Shown here: positions 59,287 to 64,000 of the stretch, piece after piece
Position numbering within the stretch: position 1 is the stretch's first letter
Layout of the letters: each line of letters opens with the position of its first letter
NCBI RefSeq assembly: GCF_013602415.1
Contig: NZ_WPAG02000003.1
Location: 620,001-684,000, forward strand
DNA length: 64,000 nt
Direction of reading: 5' to 3'
Source: Rhodococcus sp. B50
Lineage (GTDB): Bacteria; Actinomycetota; Actinomycetes; Mycobacteriales; Mycobacteriaceae
Notes under the pieces: generated by a model
What the model was told of the DNA's origin: nothing
Seen by the model: the letters and a program-made list of their open reading frames with translations, nothing else
The model's database searches: none
Position numbers and translations under genes: made by a program

Positions 59287-60426
59287 ATGTCTATGACCAC
59301 CACACATGCTGCCCCCGCCGTCGACGAGAAGGAGTTGTCGCTGTCGATCATCGATTCCGACGTTCATCCCTACATGGAAAACGGGCTGGCAACGTTGGTG
59401 CCGTACATGAGTACGGCATGGCAGAAACGCATCGGCGCCGGATTGGGCGGCGGTCACTCGGTAGCGTCCTCGTTCCACCTGCCGTTGGACTACCTCTACA
59501 TCAACTCCTCCGGCGGTATGCGCGCCGACACCGCCCGCCCCGGCATGTCACCGGCTACGGACCCGGCTTTCACCGCCGAACAGCTTCTGGACGGACGCGG
59601 TATCGACCGCGCGATCCTGCTGTCCGGACACCTGCTGGGCATCGGCGCGATGCCGGACCCGCAGGTCGCCGCCACCATTGCTTCGGCCTACAACGACTGG
59701 ATGTGTGAGCACTGGCTCCAGTTCGACAAGCGCTACCGCGGTGCGCTGGTCATTGCCCCTCAGGACCCGGAGCTTGCCGTCAAGGAAATCGACCGGATGG
59801 CGAACAAGCCCGGGATCGTCGAGATCCTCATGCCCCTGCACGACATCCTCATGGGCGAAAAGCATTACTATCCGATCTACGAAGCAGCGCAACGCCACAG
59901 CCTTCCGATCTGCGTCCATCCCAGTGGCACCGAGAACGTCTATGCGCGTGCACCGCGTATGGCCGGGACCCCCACCTTCTATATCGAATGGCACGCATTG
60001 CTCGGTCAGATCCACCAGGCAAACACCGCAAGTCTTCTGTGCCACGGCGTATTCGAACGATTCCCGGAGCTCAAGATCGTCGTCGCCGAGGGTGGGATCG
60101 CATGGATCGCAGAGCTCACCTGGAAACTGGACGCCGACTGGTACGGCCTGCGTGACGAAATCCCCTGGGTCAAGCGCCATCCGAGTGAGTATCTGAACGA
60201 GAACATGCGCTTCACCACACAACCGTTCGTCGAGCCGCCCAAGAAGCAGCATCTGACCGCTCTGATGGACATGGTCAACGCAGAGAAGATCCTGATGTTC
60301 AGTTCCGACTACCCGCACTGGAACTACAACGACCCCACCAACGTCTTCACCGGTCTGCCGGAGGATCTCCAGCACCGGATCATGGTCGACAATCCGAGGG
60401 AGTTCTACGGTGACCGCATCAACTGA
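59287..60426 (+). CDS. Amidohydrolase-2 family protein
   Basis: A 379-residue metal-dependent TIM-barrel protein. ATG 59287 or ATG 59293 can start it; the second has better spacing to AAGGA. The first ligand motif is IIDSDVHPYM (DxH form, Asp replacing the first His), followed by SLPICVHPSGTENVY (His), SLLCHGVFERFPELKIVVAE (His) and LMFSSDYPHWNYNDP (Asp and His). This is the arrangement of decarboxylases or C-C hydrolases (ACMSD, gamma-resorcylate decarboxylase, IDO-like). It overlaps the reductase gene by 17 bp. Confidence 0.9.
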   Translation: MSMTTTHAAPAVDEKELSLSIIDSDVHPYMENGLATLVPYMSTAWQKRIGAGLGGGHSVASSFHLPLDYLYINSSGGMRADTARPGMSPATDPAFTAEQLLDGRGIDRAILLSGHLLGIGAMPDPQVAATIASAYNDWMCEHWLQFDKRYRGALVIAPQDPELAVKEIDRMANKPGIVEILMPLHDILMGEKHYYPIYEAAQRHSLPICVHPSGTENVYARAPRMAGTPTFYIEWHALLGQIHQANTASLLCHGVFERFPELKIVVAEGGIAWIAELTWKLDADWYGLRDEIPWVKRHPSEYLNENMRFTTQPFVEPPKKQHLTALMDMVNAEKILMFSSDYPHWNYNDPTNVFTGLPEDLQHRIMVDNPREFYGDRIN

Positions 60427-61414
60427 GCTCGATTCCGCTGCCATGAATGAACTGCTGACGACAAGCGACGCTGAAGTCGATCTCGACCTTACGGTCAGCG
60501 ACCGCCGGATGCTGACGGCCGACATCGTGGCGTTGGATCTGGTGTCCAGTACGGGGGCATTGCTCCCCGTCTGGGCACCGGGGGCCCACCTCGAGATGAA
60601 TCTCGACAACGGCTTGTCCCGTCAATACTCTCTGTGCGGCGACCCGACGGACCGCCGGACCTGGACCATTGCGGTGTTACGTGAGCCGGACAGCCGCGGA
60701 GGCTCCGACTACATCCACGACCACCTGTCGGTCGGGTCGAAGGTGAAAGGGCGCGGACCGCGCAACAATTTCCCGCTCGAGCAAGCACGGACATACAAGT
60801 TCGTCGCCGGCGGGATCGGTGTCACGCCCATCCTTCCCATGATTCGCGTCGCCGAGACCTCCGGCATCCCGTGGACTCTGCTGTACGGAGGACGTTCGCT
60901 GGAGTCGATGGCGTTTCAGGACGAACTCGGCCGATACGGCGACAAGGTCACTCTCTGGCCGCAGGACACCCACGGCCTTCTCGACCTGGCATCCGAGCTC
61001 GGCACACCCGAGCCGGGTGATGCGGTCTACTGCTGTGGACCCGAACCCCTGCTGGAGGCGGTCGAACGACAGTGCGATTCGGTATGGCCCGCGGGAGCCC
61101 TGCACGTCGAACGCTTCCGCGCCGACCTTCCGGACCTGACGCACGCGCGCCCGATCGAAGTCGAACTCGCGCAGTCGGGTATGACCCTCAATGTTCCTGC
61201 CGACAAGAGCATTCTCGAGGTCCTGACGGCTGCCGGCATCGAAGTCGATGCCTCGTGTGAGGAGGGTACGTGCGGTACGTGCGAGGTGGTCGTTCTCGAA
61301 GGTACGCCGGAACACCACGACGTCGTGCTGACAGAACGCGAACGCGAGCGCGGTGATTGCATGATGATCTGCGTTTCCCGCGCCAAAGGTTCTTGTCTCA
61401 AATTGGATCTGTGA
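60410..61414 (+). CDS. PDR/VanB-family ferredoxin-type oxidoreductase
   Basis: A 334-residue reductase from GTG 60410. An FMN/FAD-binding domain (WAPGAHLEMNLDNGLSRQYS LCGDP) is followed by the NAD domain (FVAGGIGVTPILPMIRVAET; VYCCGPEPLLEAV) and a C-terminal plant-type [2Fe-2S] domain (DASCEEGTCGTCEVVVLEG, last Cys in DCMMICVSRA). This order is that of phthalate dioxygenase reductase and vanillate demethylase reductase. It could serve the Rieske ferredoxin or oxygenase beginning at 63898, or the P450 ferredoxin; neither is proven. Confidence 0.92.
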   Translation: MTASTELDSAAMNELLTTSDAEVDLDLTVSDRRMLTADIVALDLVSSTGALLPVWAPGAHLEMNLDNGLSRQYSLCGDPTDRRTWTIAVLREPDSRGGSDYIHDHLSVGSKVKGRGPRNNFPLEQARTYKFVAGGIGVTPILPMIRVAETSGIPWTLLYGGRSLESMAFQDELGRYGDKVTLWPQDTHGLLDLASELGTPEPGDAVYCCGPEPLLEAVERQCDSVWPAGALHVERFRADLPDLTHARPIEVELAQSGMTLNVPADKSILEVLTAAGIEVDASCEEGTCGTCEVVVLEGTPEHHDVVLTERERERGDCMMICVSRAKGSCLKLDL

Positions 61415-61502
61415 CCGGACTTCCCACATTCATCATTTGTTATTGAAATAATCTCTACCGCAACAGGATCGGTCTGCTTGCGCTGGACAGACAAGGAAAT
61501 CG

Positions 61503-62669
61503 ATGGCTTTCGAATTGGACTCTGCATACCGTGCCATCCGTGACGAGGCACTCGAAGTGGCAGCTGCGGCCGAACCCTTCGCCGTCGAGGCCGACGCGAT
61601 GAGCACCGTTCACGACGGCGTGCGCAAGCTGCTCGCCGACAGTGGCCTGTGGCAACTGACCGTCCCCGGTAGATGGGGAGGTCGATTCGACGCGGTCGAC
61701 CCGCTGGCGGTCTGCGTCGTGCGCGAAGTTCTGATGGGAACCTCCGCACACCTCGACTCCCTTTTCGCCTTGCAAGGAATCGGCAGTTTCGGACTGGCGC
61801 GCGCAGGTAACGACGAGCTCCGCGACCGGTGGATACCCAAGGTGGCATCCGGTGAGATTCTCGCAGGCCTCGGACTCACCGAACAGGACACCGGTTCCGA
61901 CCTGAAGAACATCGTCACCCGGGTAGAGCGCGACGGTAACCGTCTCGTACTCAACGGCAACAAGTCGTTCATCTCCAACGGAGGTGCCGCAGGCTTCTAC
62001 AGCATTCTTGCGCGCGAAGACGCAGGACTGAGCCTGTTCCTCGTCCCGGGCGACGCCCCAGGACTCACGGTGACTTCCACCCCGGAGATCATTGCTCCGC
62101 ACGTCCTGGCAGAACTCGAGTTCGACAACGTCGAGGTCTCCGAGACCGACCGCATCGGTGATCCCGGAACCGCGATGGACCACGTGCTCGCCACGCTCGC
62201 CGTATTCCGGGTATCGGTGGCAGGCGCGTCCATCGGCCTTGCACAGGCAGCCCTCGAGGAGGCTGCCCGGCACGCAGGCACGCGGGTTCAGTTCGGACGA
62301 CCACTTGCAAAGCTCGGCGCCGTCGCCGATATGCTCGGTGCTTCCTGGGCGGAACTCGAGGCGGCCCGGTTGTTGACCTACAAGGCAGCCGACTCCGCGC
62401 GCGTGGATCCGGCGGCATCGATTCATCTGAGTTCCATGGCCAAGTTGGTGGCAAGTGAGGTCGCCGGCAACATCACCGACCGCGCGGTACAGATTTCCGG
62501 CCGGTTCGGACTGGTCCGCGATTCCAAGCTCGAGCGACTGTACCGGCAGGCCCGCCCGATGCGGATCTACGAAGGATCGTCGGAGGTTCTGCGGCTCGGT
62601 ATTTCGAAGACTCTTGTCGCCAATGTTCTGGCGGACGCGTCCGGGGCAACCGAAGGACGGAAACGATGA
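61503..62669 (+). CDS. Acyl-CoA dehydrogenase
   Basis: A 388-residue FAD enzyme from ATG 61503. Flavin contacts are in LAGLGLTEQDTGSDLKNIVT and LNGNKSFISNGGAAGFYSIL. The C-terminal RPMRIYEGSSEVLRLGISKT carries the catalytic Glu of the YEGxSE type, so unlike the pair at 39669-41899 it can work as a homotetramer. It introduces the alpha-beta double bond of an acyl-CoA. The thiolase follows in ATGA overlap. Confidence 0.93.
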   Translation: MAFELDSAYRAIRDEALEVAAAAEPFAVEADAMSTVHDGVRKLLADSGLWQLTVPGRWGGRFDAVDPLAVCVVREVLMGTSAHLDSLFALQGIGSFGLARAGNDELRDRWIPKVASGEILAGLGLTEQDTGSDLKNIVTRVERDGNRLVLNGNKSFISNGGAAGFYSILAREDAGLSLFLVPGDAPGLTVTSTPEIIAPHVLAELEFDNVEVSETDRIGDPGTAMDHVLATLAVFRVSVAGASIGLAQAALEEAARHAGTRVQFGRPLAKLGAVADMLGASWAELEAARLLTYKAADSARVDPAASIHLSSMAKLVASEVAGNITDRAVQISGRFGLVRDSKLERLYRQARPMRIYEGSSEVLRLGISKTLVANVLADASGATEGRKR

Positions 62670-63838
62670 GCCGCGATGTGGCGCATGACGCCGTCATCGT
62701 CGATGCGGTTCGATCACCGGTAGGTCGGGGTCATGCCGAGAAAGGCGTGTTCCGCGATGTCCACCCTGCCGATCTTCTCGGTCAATGCTTCGAGGGCGTG
62801 ATCCAGAAAGCCGGCATCGATCCGATGGTCGTCGACAACGTCATCACCGGTTGTGCCAATCAGATTGCATTTCAATCGTCGGGCATCGCCCGCACGGCAT
62901 GGCTACAGAAGGGGTTGCCACCGTCCACCGGCGCAACAACGGTGGACATCCGATGCGGATCCGGTCAGCAGGCAGCGCACTTCGCGGCATCGTCGATCAA
63001 TTCCGGCATCGACCGGGTAGTTGTGGCAGCGGGAATCGAACACATGGGCCGCAACGGTTTCCGCGTGCATCAGGGCACACAGGAACAGTGGGGACAAGCC
63101 TTCACCGACGAACTCCGATCGCGGTACCCGCTGGTGTCCCAGGGTATCGCTGCGGAAAGGTTGGCGGATCGGTACGGGATCGACCGTGTCGAGATGGACG
63201 AGTTCTCTGCGCTGTCACACCAGCGTGCCGCTGCAGCGGCACGTGATGGCCACCATGCGCGGGAAATTCATCCCATTGATGTCGACGGTACGAAAATCGA
63301 GGCCGATCAGGGAATCCGACCTGACTCGACGGTCCGATCGCTCGGCGCGTTGAGGCCCGTCTTCTCGGAGAACGGCAAGGTCACTGCCGGCAATTCCTCC
63401 CAGATCTCCGATGGCAGCGCCGCAGTGCTCCTGGCCGGTGCCCAGCGCGCGCAGGAACTCGGACTCCGGGCTCGCGCTCGGGTCGTGGATCAAGTCGTTC
63501 TGGGAGTCGATCCCGTCGACATGCTGACCGGACCGATTCCGGCCACCGCCCGGATCCTGGAACGCAACAATCTGACGATCGGCGACCTCGACGTGATTGA
63601 GATCAACGAGGCGTTCGCATCGGTGGTGCTGGCGTGGCAACGCGAGTTCCGGCCGGACATGGATCGGGTGAATTCGTGGGGTGGCGCCATTGCGATCGGT
63701 CATCCACTCGGCGCGACCGGTGCCCGACTCCTGACGACAATCGTGAATCGGCTCGAGAGCACCGATTCGAGGTTCGGCCTGGTGACCATGTGCTGCGGGG
63801 GTGGCCTAGGTACGGCCACGCTCATCGAGCGGTTGTGA
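62666..63838 (+). CDS. Thiolase (acetyl-CoA C-acyltransferase)
   Basis: A 390-residue degradative thiolase with all active-site elements: the nucleophilic Cys in VDIRCGSGQQAAHFAASSIN (near residue 98), IEINEAFASVVLAW, the His in WGGAIAIGHPLGATGARLLT and the second Cys in VTMCCGGGLGTATLIE. It cleaves a 3-ketoacyl-CoA with CoA and so finishes the spiral begun by the acyl-CoA dehydrogenase. It is distinct from the Cys-less relative at 50784. Confidence 0.94.
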   Translation: MSRDVAHDAVIVDAVRSPVGRGHAEKGVFRDVHPADLLGQCFEGVIQKAGIDPMVVDNVITGCANQIAFQSSGIARTAWLQKGLPPSTGATTVDIRCGSGQQAAHFAASSINSGIDRVVVAAGIEHMGRNGFRVHQGTQEQWGQAFTDELRSRYPLVSQGIAAERLADRYGIDRVEMDEFSALSHQRAAAAARDGHHAREIHPIDVDGTKIEADQGIRPDSTVRSLGALRPVFSENGKVTAGNSSQISDGSAAVLLAGAQRAQELGLRARARVVDQVVLGVDPVDMLTGPIPATARILERNNLTIGDLDVIEINEAFASVVLAWQREFRPDMDRVNSWGGAIAIGHPLGATGARLLTTIVNRLESTDSRFGLVTMCCGGGLGTATLIERL

Positions 63839-63897
63839 CAGACCTTCTTCTTTCGGTCCCTCGCGCGGGATCGGCCCTATCCGAATAGGAGTACGAA

Positions 63898-64000
63898 ATG
63901 ACACGTCATGTGATCGGCAAACTGGACGAGTTCCCGGATGACACCCGCAAGGTCGTCGAGATCGAGGGCACCGAAATCGCGGTCTTCAACGTGAACGGCA
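63898..64000 (+). CDS. Rieske-type ferredoxin, N-terminal part (cut by window end)
   Basis: ATG 63898 follows TAGGAG. The visible 34 residues, including HVIGKLDEFPDDTRKVVEIE and GTEIAVFNVNG, match the start of small Rieske [2Fe-2S] ferredoxins and NirD-like subunits, where the strand IAVFNV precedes the CxH motif. The cluster ligands are beyond the window. A Rieske oxygenase would be expected next (inference). Confidence 0.7.
   Translation, partial: MTRHVIGKLDEFPDDTRKVVEIEGTEIAVFNVNG

Overview
The window is high-GC actinobacterial DNA, most likely from Rhodococcus or a close mycolic-acid relative. Indicators are the codon use, FadE/Ltp/DUF35-like beta-oxidation genes, cytochrome P450 with CxxHxxC ferredoxin, a mycofactocin-type SDR and a CvnA-like sensor kinase. 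The density of insertion sequences in the first 28 kb suggests a catabolic plasmid or genomic island; this is inference. I saw no rRNA, tRNA, CRISPR array or replication origin.

Region 1 (1-12.5 kb) is a pile of insertion sequences around a truncated MFS transporter gene. A transposase gene of the NF041680 type is split by an IS3 element (1384-5797, 3-bp duplication CGA). That IS3 element is itself interrupted by an intact IS30 element (1724-3174, duplication TTG) and an intact IS110 element (3755-5363, CT core). Next comes a second IS30 element starting at 7116, broken by an IS3 element (7137-8471), an IS1380 element (9779-11466) and an IS630 element (8571-9775) that sits inside the IS1380 target duplication. 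Region 2 (12.5-16.2 kb) holds decayed thiolase, SDR and luciferase-like monooxygenase genes and an intact histidine kinase.

Region 3 (16.4-22.0 kb) is a small catabolic unit: a TetR regulator, a CocE-type ester hydrolase, and a divergent acyl-CoA synthetase / enoyl-CoA hydratase / SDR operon, with a palindromic operator candidate between them. Region 4 (22.3-28.0 kb) is a second nest: an IS21 istA gene split by an IS3, which is split by an IS110, which is split by another IS3. Removing the inserts gives 1609 bp for both IS110 copies. Both copies sit at the equivalent position of two different IS3 orfB genes, and their 5' non-coding region carries segments matching target and donor flanks in the order expected for an IS110 bridge RNA.

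Region 5 (28.2-36.6 kb) contains two divergent operons. One encodes a MaoC-like hydratase, CaiB-type CoA-transferase, AttH-like protein, small protein, APH-like kinase and TetR. The other encodes two NTF2-like proteins, a VOC protein and an SDR. Between them lie three copies of a 20-bp palindrome, which I take to be the TetR operators. The substrate is not recognisable.

Region 6 (37.2-64 kb) is a large catabolic cluster: two P450s and a ferredoxin, an MHS-type transporter, acyl-CoA ligase, three acyl-CoA dehydrogenases, crotonases, several SDRs, two amidohydrolases, an aldehyde dehydrogenase, a thiolase, a thiolase-like protein with a DUF35 partner, a PDR-type reductase, a Rieske ferredoxin start and a GntR regulator. 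The parts suggest P450 oxidation of an alicyclic or branched compound, oxidation to an acid, CoA activation and beta-oxidation/retro-aldol cleavage. An AT-rich palindrome close to AACATA-N2-TATGTT recurs upstream of most of its promoters and is the best candidate operator for the GntR protein.
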